This document shows, piece by piece, positions 1 to 5,632 of a DNA stretch of 5,632 nt. This DNA is from Ferruginibacter sp. Its GTDB lineage: Bacteria; Bacteroidota; Bacteroidia; Chitinophagales; Chitinophagaceae. The notes beneath the pieces are model-generated. The model had not been told where the DNA came from, did not search any database, and saw only the letters and a program-made list of their open reading frames with translations. The position numbers and the translations under genes are program-made. The stretch's first letter is position 1. Every line of letters starts with the position of its first letter. Location: positions 1 to 5,632 of the forward strand of contig JAURKN010000047.1 in the NCBI GenBank assembly GCA_030831725.1, given 5' to 3'.

Positions 1-1065
1 ATCGGTTGCGGTTGATGTGCAATAACAAGAAGAGATTGGAGCTTGTGTAACCTGAACAGGAGTAGAGAACCCTGTGTTTCCATTGGATCCGCAAGTTACA
101 GCGCAACGATACCAAGTATCTCCGAATAATGTAGCAGAATAGCTGTTGCTTGTTGCACCTGCTATATCGGTATATGTTACGTTATTGGTTGATGATTGCC
201 ATTGGTATGTGATACCCAAGCCATTGACAACATTGGAAATACCCAAGTTGAATGGTGTATTTGGACAAATGCTGTTGACAGAAGAGATTGTATTTCCTGG
301 ATCAGGGGTACCTGTACATGCGTTGGTACCATAATTGATGATGAAAGGGAAATCCTGGAAGTTATTTGGAATGGTTGTGCCATCTGCAACAGCGCTCCAT
401 GAATTTGCTGTCAAATCATGCTGTTTTGCATTGTTACCTGGTTGTGTTGTTGTTCCCACAACTGTTGAAGAAGGTGAGAAATTGCTGGTAATACCTGTTC
501 CAACTCCAGTCTGCCACTCTACCCAATACGTTCCTGGAGGCAAAACCACATTAATATTGGCCTCAAGTTTCCATATTTGACGGGTAGTCCCCGGTGTTGC
601 TGTGAAAATACGATACATACCTGCAGATGAAGAGGAGGTCAATCGATTCGTGGTCAAATCTCCAAAAATCGGTGTTGGTGTTCCCACAGAAGGATCTGTA
701 TTGAAAATTTGCAGACGAAGATCGTTGAATGGTGAATTAGCACCAGCATAGTTGGTAGAATAAGCGAAGAATGTCATTTTGGTGACAGTCCATGTTGCCA
801 CATTCACTGTAAAATCATCAGCTAGGGTGAGTCCCGCAGCGATGTTCGCACCAAAGCCGGCATTGGTATTTCCGGTTTGTACTTCACTCCAGGTAAAACC
901 TGCAGGTGCGGCCTGACCGTTACTGGAGTTCGCTCCTGTGCTGAGATTACCGTTCACATATTGCTGGGCAACAACGGCATTGATCATTAAACAAAACATA
1001 CCAAGAATGGCCAAAGTGGCTTTAATAAACCCTGTCATTCTTTTAGGTGTAGCGTTTGAATACAT
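1..1065 (-). CDS. Large secreted surface protein, N-terminal part (Ig-like domain; C-terminus off the left edge)
   Basis: The frame is open from an ATG at 1065 to the left edge, giving 355 residues with no stop, so the gene is partial. Residues 11-34 read as a signal peptide: basic start, hydrophobic run LAILGMFCLMINAVVA, then QQ. An in-frame Met at residue 10 (position 1038) could be the true start; an in-frame TAA lies just upstream of 1065. Residues ~55-246 form a Thr/Ser/Asn-rich beta-type region with landmarks ADDFTV, GDLTTNRL, PPGTYWVEWQ and PFIINYG. I recognise this as a recurring N-terminal module of Bacteroidota secreted proteins but know no function for it. Residues ~258-341 look like an Ig-like domain (ICPN, YQWQSS, IAGATSNSY, WYRCAVTC). 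The following SSCYC resembles the start of a GEVED-type domain. A type IX secretion sorting domain at the missing C-terminus is plausible but inferred. Likely cell surface or extracellular; substrate unknown. Confidence 0.85.
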   Translation of the reverse strand, partial: MYSNATPKRMTGFIKATLAILGMFCLMINAVVAQQYVNGNLSTGANSSNGQAAPAGFTWSEVQTGNTNAGFGANIAAGLTLADDFTVNVATWTVTKMTFFAYSTNYAGANSPFNDLRLQIFNTDPSVGTPTPIFGDLTTNRLTSSSSAGMYRIFTATPGTTRQIWKLEANINVVLPPGTYWVEWQTGVGTGITSNFSPSSTVVGTTTQPGNNAKQHDLTANSWSAVADGTTIPNNFQDFPFIINYGTNACTGTPDPGNTISSVNSICPNTPFNLGISNVVNGLGITYQWQSSTNNVTYTDIAGATSNSYSATLFGDTWYRCAVTCGSNGNTGFSTPVQVTQAPISSCYCTSTATD

Positions 1066-1095
1066 AAAATGGATTTAGTTTGAAATTGTTCGTAT

Positions 1096-1122
1096 CAAAT
1101 GTAGGAAAATATCCCGATTCAA
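1096..1122 (-). promoter_or_regulatory. Candidate Bacteroidota promoter for the secreted protein gene
   Basis: On the minus strand TACATTTG (1103 to 1096) matches the Bacteroidota -7 consensus TAnnTTTG exactly. A TTG lies upstream at 1122-1120 with a 16-base spacer, a little shorter than the roughly 17-23 usually quoted, so the -33 half is weak. Transcription would start near 1089 and leave a leader of about 24 bases before the ATG at 1065. The position fits well, but this is a pattern match only. Confidence 0.5.
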
Positions 1123-1277
1123 CTACATATTTTGTTAAAATGTGTTTCGTTTGATTTTCGTCATCCAGTTTACTGACAATCAGCACATTAATATTACCTT
1201 ACGGCACTGTAAAATGATACGGAGATGATTTATTTTCTACCTAAATTGGTAATTTCAATGCAGATTTGATTTACATC

Positions 1278-2006
1278 ATGCAAAAAATCTTAAAAAAAGG
1301 GCTTTACTTCATCATTGGCATTATAAGCTATCCCGGAATCGCATTGTTCAACAGACTCAAAGTGAAAGGGATGGAAAAGCTTACTTCGCTTCCCAAACAG
1401 AATGTGCTTTTCGTTTCTAACCATCATACTTATTTTGCCGATGTCATCACTTTTCTCCACATCTTCTGTGCCGTATCCTGGGGTAAGAAAAAAGGGCTGG
1501 GCATCCCCTATTATTTGCTTTGGCCTTTCACTAAAGTGAAATATGTTGCAGCTGCCTCAACCATGAACAGCACCTTGATTGCAAGAATTTTCACCATGGC
1601 AGGTGCCGTTACGGTAAAGAGAACATGGAACTCCAGCTCAGGTGAAGCCCTGAAGGGACTTGAAATCAGCGATACCCGAAACATTTTGCATGCATTGGAA
1701 AACAATTGGGTTATCACATTTCCTCAGGGCACAACAACACCATTCACGCCTGGCAGAAAAGGAACCGCCTTCATCATCAGACAATACAAACCTATCGTTA
1801 TTCCTGTAGTGATCCATGGCTTCAGAAATACCTTCGATAAAACGGGACTGAAAATAAAAAAATGGGGATCCAAACTCTCTGTCGAGTTTAAAGATCCCCT
1901 TGAATATTCTCCCGAAGAATCAAGCGAAGAAATCCTTCAAAAAGTGATGGATGCGATTGAACAATCAGAAAAATTCAACCCCAATTCTACTCCGCCCAAC
2001 TCATGA
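1278..2006 (+). CDS. Lysophospholipid acyltransferase family protein (PlsC-like 1-acylglycerol-3-phosphate acyltransferase)
   Basis: This 242-residue protein probably transfers an acyl chain to a lysophospholipid, most likely 1-acylglycerol-3-phosphate to give phosphatidic acid, at the inner membrane. Residues ~4-24 are hydrophobic and could anchor it. The superfamily motifs appear in order: motif I NHHTYFAD at 48-55 (catalytic pair H50 and D55, HX4D); motif II GAVTVKR at 109-115; motif III FPQGT at 148-152; motif IV VIPVVIHG at 174-181. Motif III usually reads FPEGT; here Gln150 replaces the Glu that normally helps bind the glycerol-phosphate. The length is normal for the family. I chose the ATG at 1278; a TTG four codons upstream (1266) is possible but less likely. 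The acyl acceptor is not proven, so I give no gene symbol. The 3' end overlaps the opposing dioxygenase gene by 20 bp. Confidence 0.9.
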   Translation: MQKILKKGLYFIIGIISYPGIALFNRLKVKGMEKLTSLPKQNVLFVSNHHTYFADVITFLHIFCAVSWGKKKGLGIPYYLLWPFTKVKYVAAASTMNSTLIARIFTMAGAVTVKRTWNSSSGEALKGLEISDTRNILHALENNWVITFPQGTTTPFTPGRKGTAFIIRQYKPIVIPVVIHGFRNTFDKTGLKIKKWGSKLSVEFKDPLEYSPEESSEEILQKVMDAIEQSEKFNPNSTPPNS

Positions 2007-3144
2007 CATAATCTTTGTTTTCGATTTCTATAGCGGTTTTGGTTAGTGATAAAGGTCTGAAAGTGTCTACCATCACGGCTAGTTCTTTCGTTTCTTTTTT
2101 GCCAATGCTCTTTTCAACCGCTCCGGGATGTGGACCATGTGGAATTCCGGCAGGATGAAGGGTTATCATACCTCTTGTGACATGCTTGCGACTCATGAAA
2201 TCACCATCCACATAATAGAGCAATTCGTCGCTATCGATGTTGCTGTGATTGTAAGGTGCGGGAATAGCATCTGGATGATAATCGTATAATCTTGGAACAA
2301 AAGAACAGACAACAAATGCATCTGTTTCAAAAGTCTGGTGCACGGGTGGTGGTTGATGCACCCTTCCTGTAATGGGTTCGAAATTATGTATGGAAAATGC
2401 ATACGGATAACAACATCCGTCCCATCCGATCACATCAAATGGATGAGTGCCGTAATGGATTCCATACATCCAACCCTGCTTTTTGGTTTTGATGATGTAA
2501 TCGCCCTGTTTATCGAAGGTTTCGAGATTTTGCGGCACCCTGATATCACGTTCACAATAAGGAGCATGTTCCATCAATTGACCATAATCGCTGAGGTATC
2601 TTTTGGGATAACGGATAGGCCTAAACGATTCTACAATGAAGAGTCTGTTTTCGGGTGTGTCAAAATGTATCTGATAAATGGTTCCTCTCGGAATAACCAG
2701 ATAATCGCCATAACCGAATGCAAGTGAACCATAGGGTGTTTTCAATGTTCCACTACCCTCGTGTATGAAAATCATCTCGTCGGCATCAGCGTTTTTGCAA
2801 AAATAATCAGTCATGCTCTGTTGAGGCGAGGCGAGCACGCTATGGCAGTCGTTGTTTACCAAAATCGCTTTTCTGCTTTGCAGGAAATCGGGCTCGGGTT
2901 TTACGTGGAAGCCCTCGAAGCTTCGGTGTTTCAGCATTTTCTCTTCTGCAACCACCGGATTTACATCAATCGGATCATCACATTTCACAATCAAGGTTGG
3001 CGCATGGGTATGATACAATAAAGAATAATCGTTTGAAAAACCTTCTGTAGAAAAAAGCTGTTCCGCATACAACCCACCATCCGGTTTACGAAACTGAACA
3101 TGTCTTTTATCGGGAATGGAACCCATTCTCACATAATGTGGCAT
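1987..3144 (-). CDS. hmgA: Homogentisate 1,2-dioxygenase
   Basis: This 385-residue cytosolic Fe(II) enzyme opens the ring of homogentisate with O2 to give 4-maleylacetoacetate, the central step of tyrosine and phenylalanine breakdown. The N-terminus (GSIPDKRHVQFRKPDGGLY, then EQLFSTEGFS) is characteristic of the Bacteroidota form. Likely iron ligands are H300 and E307 in NHSNIDSDE and H336 in IPHGPHPG. A second conserved stretch, RVHQPPPVHQTFET, lies at 261-274, and an upstream cupin-like half has DEMIFIHEGSGTL (122-134) and GDYLVIPRG (146-154). The length matches the short bacterial form rather than the ~430-445-residue animal and pseudomonad form. The ATG at 3144 gives the expected MPHYVRMG start; a TTG 13 codons upstream is open but would add a non-conserved stretch. 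No other tyrosine-pathway gene (hydroxyphenylpyruvate dioxygenase, fumarylacetoacetase, maleylacetoacetate isomerase) is in the window. It converges on and overlaps the acyltransferase gene by 20 bp. Confidence 0.95.
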   Translation of the reverse strand: MPHYVRMGSIPDKRHVQFRKPDGGLYAEQLFSTEGFSNDYSLLYHTHAPTLIVKCDDPIDVNPVVAEEKMLKHRSFEGFHVKPEPDFLQSRKAILVNNDCHSVLASPQQSMTDYFCKNADADEMIFIHEGSGTLKTPYGSLAFGYGDYLVIPRGTIYQIHFDTPENRLFIVESFRPIRYPKRYLSDYGQLMEHAPYCERDIRVPQNLETFDKQGDYIIKTKKQGWMYGIHYGTHPFDVIGWDGCCYPYAFSIHNFEPITGRVHQPPPVHQTFETDAFVVCSFVPRLYDYHPDAIPAPYNHSNIDSDELLYYVDGDFMSRKHVTRGMITLHPAGIPHGPHPGAVEKSIGKKETKELAVMVDTFRPLSLTKTAIEIENKDYVMSWAE

Positions 3145-3265
3145 AATAAAAAATTTAATGTTGTTTGTTGAAAATCCAATCAAGGAAAATTACTACCGTT
3201 CACATCTTCTTGTCATCAAAGTGATGGATATGTAAGGTAATGTCCGGAGCAAAGGGAAACCATCA

Positions 3266-3280
3266 GGAAATAATATTTCC
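3266..3280. promoter_or_regulatory. Perfect inverted repeat in the divergent intergenic region (possible operator)
   Basis: GGAAAT-AAT-ATTTCC is a perfect palindrome with 6-base arms and a 3-base centre. It lies roughly midway between the start of hmgA (3144, minus) and the phosphoesterase start (3406, plus), so it could bind a regulator of either gene. No exact TAnnTTTG element was found on either strand of 3145-3405. The repeat is short and AT-rich, and one of this size can arise by chance in 261 bases. Confidence 0.2.
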
Positions 3281-3405
3281 AGTTTCGCTTATCGATGTAG
3301 TATGTGAAATTCCTGTAAAAAGGCATGTGCTTGATTTGAGCAAAACTTCTGTTCAAATTTATTGTTTTTTTTGATAATTATTCAAACCTTCGTCAAAACT
3401 ACGCA

Positions 3406-3936
3406 TTGACTCGAATCGGCATCTTCTCGGACACCCATGGTTTTTTTGATGAATCCCTGATTGATCACTTCTCGTCCTGTCAAGAGATTTGGCACATTGG
3501 AGATTTTGGTCCGATTGAGGCATGGGAGGAATTTGTCCTTCTATTTCACAAACAAGACATAAAGCCCATTTTTCGGGGTGTGTTTGGAAACATTGACGGT
3601 TACCCCATCCGTTCCCTATTTCCCGAGCATTTATGTTTTTCTTGCGAAGGCGTTTCAGTGGTGATGCAACATATTGGTGGATATCCGGGAAGATATGCCC
3701 CCGGAATAAAAAATCTCATTTCAAAAAATAATAGTCGTCTGTTTTTAAGCGGACATTCCCATATTTTGAAAATACAATTTGATGAATCGCTCCATTGTCT
3801 GCATATCAATCCTGGCGCTGCAGGGCATCATGGATGGCACACGCAACGAACGGCAGTTCGACTCACCATTGATGGTTCGGATATGCGTGACTGTGAAGTG
3901 ATTGAACTGGGTAGAAGAGGCAGATTGAATCATTGA
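3406..3936 (+). CDS. Metallophosphoesterase, YfcE/MJ0936-type phosphodiesterase
   Basis: This 176-residue cytosolic protein has the complete metal-binding set of the calcineurin-like phosphoesterase fold: SDTHG at 8-12 (D9, H11), HIGD at 30-33 (D33), GNID at 61-64 (N62, D64), H89 in MQHIGGYPG, and GHSH at 116-119 (H117, H119), followed by the conserved NPGAAGHH. It should use two divalent metals to hydrolyse a phosphodiester; the natural substrate is unknown for most of this subfamily. The length fits the family (about 165-185). The start is inferred to be TTG at 3406: it gives MTRIGIFSDTHG, the usual distance to the first metal ligand, and no in-frame ATG lies between the upstream stop (3337-3339) and this point. 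The upstream sequence is very T-rich with no clear ribosome site. The 3' end overlaps the opposing nuclease gene by 7 bp. Confidence 0.9.
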   Translation: MTRIGIFSDTHGFFDESLIDHFSSCQEIWHIGDFGPIEAWEEFVLLFHKQDIKPIFRGVFGNIDGYPIRSLFPEHLCFSCEGVSVVMQHIGGYPGRYAPGIKNLISKNNSRLFLSGHSHILKIQFDESLHCLHINPGAAGHHGWHTQRTAVRLTIDGSDMRDCEVIELGRRGRLNH

Positions 3937-4829
3937 TGTAATCGGCATGCCAGCTTTCCTTTCGCAGCTTTATTCTTACACCTGTTTCCTTTTTTTGTGA
4001 TTCCTATGCATTGCATTGAATTCGTTGGTTCATACTGCGTTTTGATACCGCCTCGACTGTTGGGTTTTCCTGCGGCGAAACTCCAATCGGAAACATTATA
4101 ATGATTTTCCAGCTTACGTTCCAATTCGTCGGGTAAGGCTGCGAAAAAATCAATGCCGGTCATTGATTCGACGGAATCTACGGAGACGGCATAATGGGCA
4201 AGATCGAATGCGCCTGCTTGATTGGGGATGATGAACGCGATGGCTTTTATTTCAGGCTCAACGAAGTCGAACAATACCTTGTAATAGTATTCAGGAACAG
4301 AAACACGATTGGGACCGATTTGAGGCAAATCATCTTTCAAGACCGGACCGGTGACGATACATAATTTTTCATTTTCAACGGCGACAGATCTTGCGAAAGC
4401 TTCTGCACGTGACCATATCCCTCTGTTGAATGAAGGCACCTGAGGCGACATATTGCTGTAATAAAAAGATTCAGACATACTTTGAGCCGACCATGACATA
4501 TCAGCTGCAGGAGCCAAATGTCCGCGGTCATATCCCGAACCCTTGTAGTCGGCATCATTTGCCGAGGCTGATTTGACCATAAGATCGGGAGAAAAATCAT
4601 TCGTTCTCGAATAAGCACCTGAAGTCTCATCGCTTGTCAACACATATGCCACCCAATCGGCTTGTTCATGTTTTTCATTGTATTGAAGGGTATAACCCAG
4701 ATGCCGGATTATCTGATGATTGCCTAAGGTATGCGGTATTTCGAGGTCTGGAATTTCTTCCAAAGATTGAGCCCATGAAAAAAAGGGGATCAAACAGAGC
4801 AGCATGAATGTGCGTAGAGATTTCATCAT
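3930..4829 (-). CDS. Secreted DNA/RNA non-specific endonuclease (NUC1 family) with C-terminal Cys/His-rich module
   Basis: The 299-residue protein begins MMKSLRTF followed by a hydrophobic run ending SWA-QS, a clear signal peptide, so it acts in the periplasm or outside the cell. The nuclease domain spans about residues 40-255. Its active-site motif DRGHLAPAAD is at 101-110, with H104 the general base expected from the Serratia nuclease/NUC1 family. Conserved SNMSPQ (125-130), N135 and E143 supply the metal-binding and helix region. It should cut single- and double-stranded DNA and RNA with one divalent metal, for scavenging or for clearing extracellular DNA. The last ~27 residues carry a separate pattern, C274-X9-C284-X10-C295-X2-H298 (QCIGITKKGNRCKNK, then ACRLHQ), which looks like a small zinc-binding or nucleic-acid-contact module. 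I chose the ATG at 4829; the adjacent ATG at 4826 is equally possible, and a GTG at 4862 would put a non-secretory extension before the signal peptide. Confidence 0.9.
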   Translation of the reverse strand: MMKSLRTFMLLCLIPFFSWAQSLEEIPDLEIPHTLGNHQIIRHLGYTLQYNEKHEQADWVAYVLTSDETSGAYSRTNDFSPDLMVKSASANDADYKGSGYDRGHLAPAADMSWSAQSMSESFYYSNMSPQVPSFNRGIWSRAEAFARSVAVENEKLCIVTGPVLKDDLPQIGPNRVSVPEYYYKVLFDFVEPEIKAIAFIIPNQAGAFDLAHYAVSVDSVESMTGIDFFAALPDELERKLENHYNVSDWSFAAGKPNSRGGIKTQYEPTNSMQCIGITKKGNRCKNKAAKGKLACRLHQ

Positions 4830-4931
4830 TTCAAAAATAACCCATTTGAAATATCTCGCCACCCTCTGGATCTTTCAGAAAGTCTACTTTTTGTCTTTGG
4901 ATTGAGAAAAAGTATGGAAAAAGAAAAAGGA

Positions 4932-4964
4932 TTTGTTTTTTTGACCCTTATTACATTATCTTTG
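4932..4964 (+). promoter_or_regulatory. Bacteroidota-type promoter of the tRNA-Asp gene
   Basis: TATCTTTG at 4957-4964 matches the -7 consensus TAnnTTTG exactly, and TTTG at 4932-4935 sits 21 bases upstream as a -33 element, within the usual spacing. Transcription would start near 4970, about 33 bases before the tRNA. The resulting leader holds a short perfect stem, CGTAA-TTCGT-TTACG, at 4977-4991. Confidence 0.7.
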
Positions 4965-5003
4965 CATTCCCAAAAACGTAATTCGTTTACGGATTGATGT
5001 TAA

Positions 5004-5077
5004 GGAGCGGTAGTTCAGTTGGTTAGAATGCTGCCCTGTCACGGCAGAGGTCGCGGGTTCGAGTCCCGTCCGCTCCG
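5004..5077 (+). tRNA. tRNA-Asp (anticodon GTC)
   Basis: The 74 bases fold as a standard cloverleaf. The acceptor stem is GGAGCGG (5004-5010) with CCGCTCC (5070-5076). The D stem is GTTC/GAAT. The anticodon stem CTGCC/GGCAG holds the loop CTGTCAC, with anticodon GTC at 5038-5040. The T stem is GCGGG/CCCGT around TTCGAGT. The discriminator base is G at 5077, as expected for tRNA-Asp. The 3' CCA is not encoded (CAA follows), so it must be added after transcription. It is a single-gene unit with its own promoter and terminator. Confidence 0.98.
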
Positions 5078-5078
5078 C

Positions 5079-5107
5079 AAAAGCCCTCAAAAAAGAGGGC
5101 TTTTTTT
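5079..5107 (+). terminator. Intrinsic terminator of the tRNA-Asp transcript
   Basis: AAAAGCCCTC (5079-5088) pairs perfectly with GAGGGCTTTT (5095-5104) around a 6-A loop, and the T run continues to 5107. It starts two bases after the tRNA and ends 54 bases before accA, so it separates the two transcripts in this direction. The A-rich 5' arm means a hairpin could also form on the other strand, but no minus-strand gene needs it here. Confidence 0.92.
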
Positions 5108-5161
5108 ATTGGTATGCATTAACTTTACAATCCCGTATTTATCCAATACAACGCTTACATC

Positions 5162-5632
5162 ATGCCCCAGTTAAAAAACAGACAATACCTCGAGTTCGAA
5201 AAGCCGATTCAGGAGCTTTACGACCAGATTCAACAACTGCAGGAAACCCAGGATAAGTCAGAAACCGACATGTCTTCGGCCATACATGCGTTGGAGCAAA
5301 AAGTACTCGATGCAAAGAAAGATTTGACCGATAACCTCACCCCTTGGCACAGGGTTCAACTGAGCCGACACCCCGATCGTCCATACACCCTCAAATACAT
5401 TGAAAAAATGTGTACCGATTTCGTCGAGTTGCATGGCGACCGAAATGTGAAAGACGACAAAGCCATGGTTGGCGGTTTCGCTCGCCTGGGTGGCAAAACG
5501 GTGATGATGATCGGACAGCAAAAAGGAAAAGACACAAAATCCCGTCAATACAGAAATTTCGGCATGGCCAATCCCGAGGGCTACAGAAAAGCACTCCGAT
5601 TGATGAAACTGGCAGAGAAATTCAACAAACCA
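5162..5632 (+). CDS. accA: Acetyl-CoA carboxylase carboxyltransferase subunit alpha, N-terminal half (runs off right edge)
   Basis: The 157 residues present are the first half of AccA, usually about 315-320 residues. With AccD it moves the carboxyl group from carboxybiotin on AccB to acetyl-CoA, making malonyl-CoA for fatty acid synthesis in the cytosol. Recognisable AccA stretches are LEFEKPIQEL (10-19), a charged probable coiled-coil at ~20-56, RHPDRPYTLKYI (69-80), HGDR (91-94), DDKAMVGGFARL (98-109), IGQQKGKDTK (117-126) and NFGMANPEGYRKALRLM (132-148). The crotonase-fold core has begun, but the rest of the catalytic region lies beyond the edge. The ATG at 5162 gives the normal start, just before the LEFE motif. 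No strong TAnnTTTG promoter is visible between the tRNA terminator and the ATG; TAACTTTA at 5120-5127 is a one-mismatch candidate without a -33 partner. The frame is open to the last base. Confidence 0.97.
   Translation, partial: MPQLKNRQYLEFEKPIQELYDQIQQLQETQDKSETDMSSAIHALEQKVLDAKKDLTDNLTPWHRVQLSRHPDRPYTLKYIEKMCTDFVELHGDRNVKDDKAMVGGFARLGGKTVMMIGQQKGKDTKSRQYRNFGMANPEGYRKALRLMKLAEKFNKP

Noticed and set aside
146..580. Open plus-strand frames opposite the secreted protein gene
   Set aside because: They are antisense to a long, clearly protein-like minus-strand frame with a signal peptide and Ig-like domain, and their translations show no recognisable motifs.
1243..1255. Inverted repeat AAATT-GGT-AATTT upstream of the acyltransferase
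   Set aside because: Five-base AT-only arms are expected by chance in this AT-rich spacer, and no exact promoter element is nearby.
2338..3021. Plus-strand open frames of 129 and 86 codons within hmgA
   Set aside because: They lie opposite the strongly conserved homogentisate dioxygenase sequence and have no independent support.
3145..3405. Possible small gene or structured RNA in the divergent spacer
   Set aside because: I saw no convincing short reading frame with a start and no extended pairing beyond the one short palindrome.
4832..4839. Exact TAnnTTTG match (TATTTTTG, minus strand) just before the nuclease ATG
   Set aside because: It lies only three bases before the ATG at 4829, so transcription would begin at or inside the start codon, and there is no TTG at a proper -33 distance.
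5004..5161. tRNA-Asp 3' end as an integration site for a mobile element
   Set aside because: No repeat of the tRNA 3' end, integrase or cargo is present; the tRNA is followed directly by its terminator and the housekeeping gene accA.
5258..5594. Minus-strand open frames opposite accA
   Set aside because: accA is unambiguous on the plus strand; the antisense translations resemble no family and have no start context.

Overview
The window looks like chromosomal DNA from a member of the Bacteroidota. Four things point there: a secreted repeat protein with the Ig-like and probable GEVED modules typical of this phylum's surface proteins; exact TAnnTTTG -7 promoter elements upstream of two genes; starts without clear Shine-Dalgarno sites; and a ~385-residue homogentisate dioxygenase whose wording resembles the flavobacterial/sphingobacterial form. 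The order or genus cannot be fixed from this sequence.

Layout, left to right. 1-1065 (minus): the N-terminal 355 residues of a large secreted protein that runs off the left edge, with a promoter-like element just upstream. 1278-2006 (plus): a membrane-associated lysophospholipid acyltransferase of the PlsC superfamily with Gln in place of the usual Glu in motif III. 1987-3144 (minus): homogentisate 1,2-dioxygenase, overlapping the acyltransferase tail-to-tail by 20 bp. 3145-3405: a divergent intergenic region with a small perfect inverted repeat. 3406-3936 (plus): a YfcE/MJ0936-type metallophosphoesterase with a probable TTG start. 3930-4829 (minus): a secreted DNA/RNA non-specific endonuclease with a small C-terminal Cys/His-rich module, overlapping the phosphoesterase by 7 bp at the 3' ends. 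4932-5107 (plus): a complete tRNA-Asp(GTC) unit with promoter, tRNA and intrinsic terminator. 5162-5632 (plus): the start of accA, cut by the right edge.

The first five protein genes alternate in strand, so they form no operon and probably do not share one pathway. They cover surface display or secretion, phospholipid synthesis, tyrosine/phenylalanine breakdown, phosphodiester hydrolysis, extracellular nucleic acid degradation, decoding, and the first step of fatty acid synthesis. Two of the three convergent or divergent borders are very compact, with coding 3' ends overlapping and no room for an ordinary terminator between them.

I found no mobile element, CRISPR array, integrase, toxin-antitoxin pair or defence cluster, and nothing that amounts to a new multi-gene system. 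The points most worth a second look are the nuclease with its C-terminal Cys/His module, the Glu-to-Gln acyltransferase motif, and the N-terminal domain of the secreted protein.
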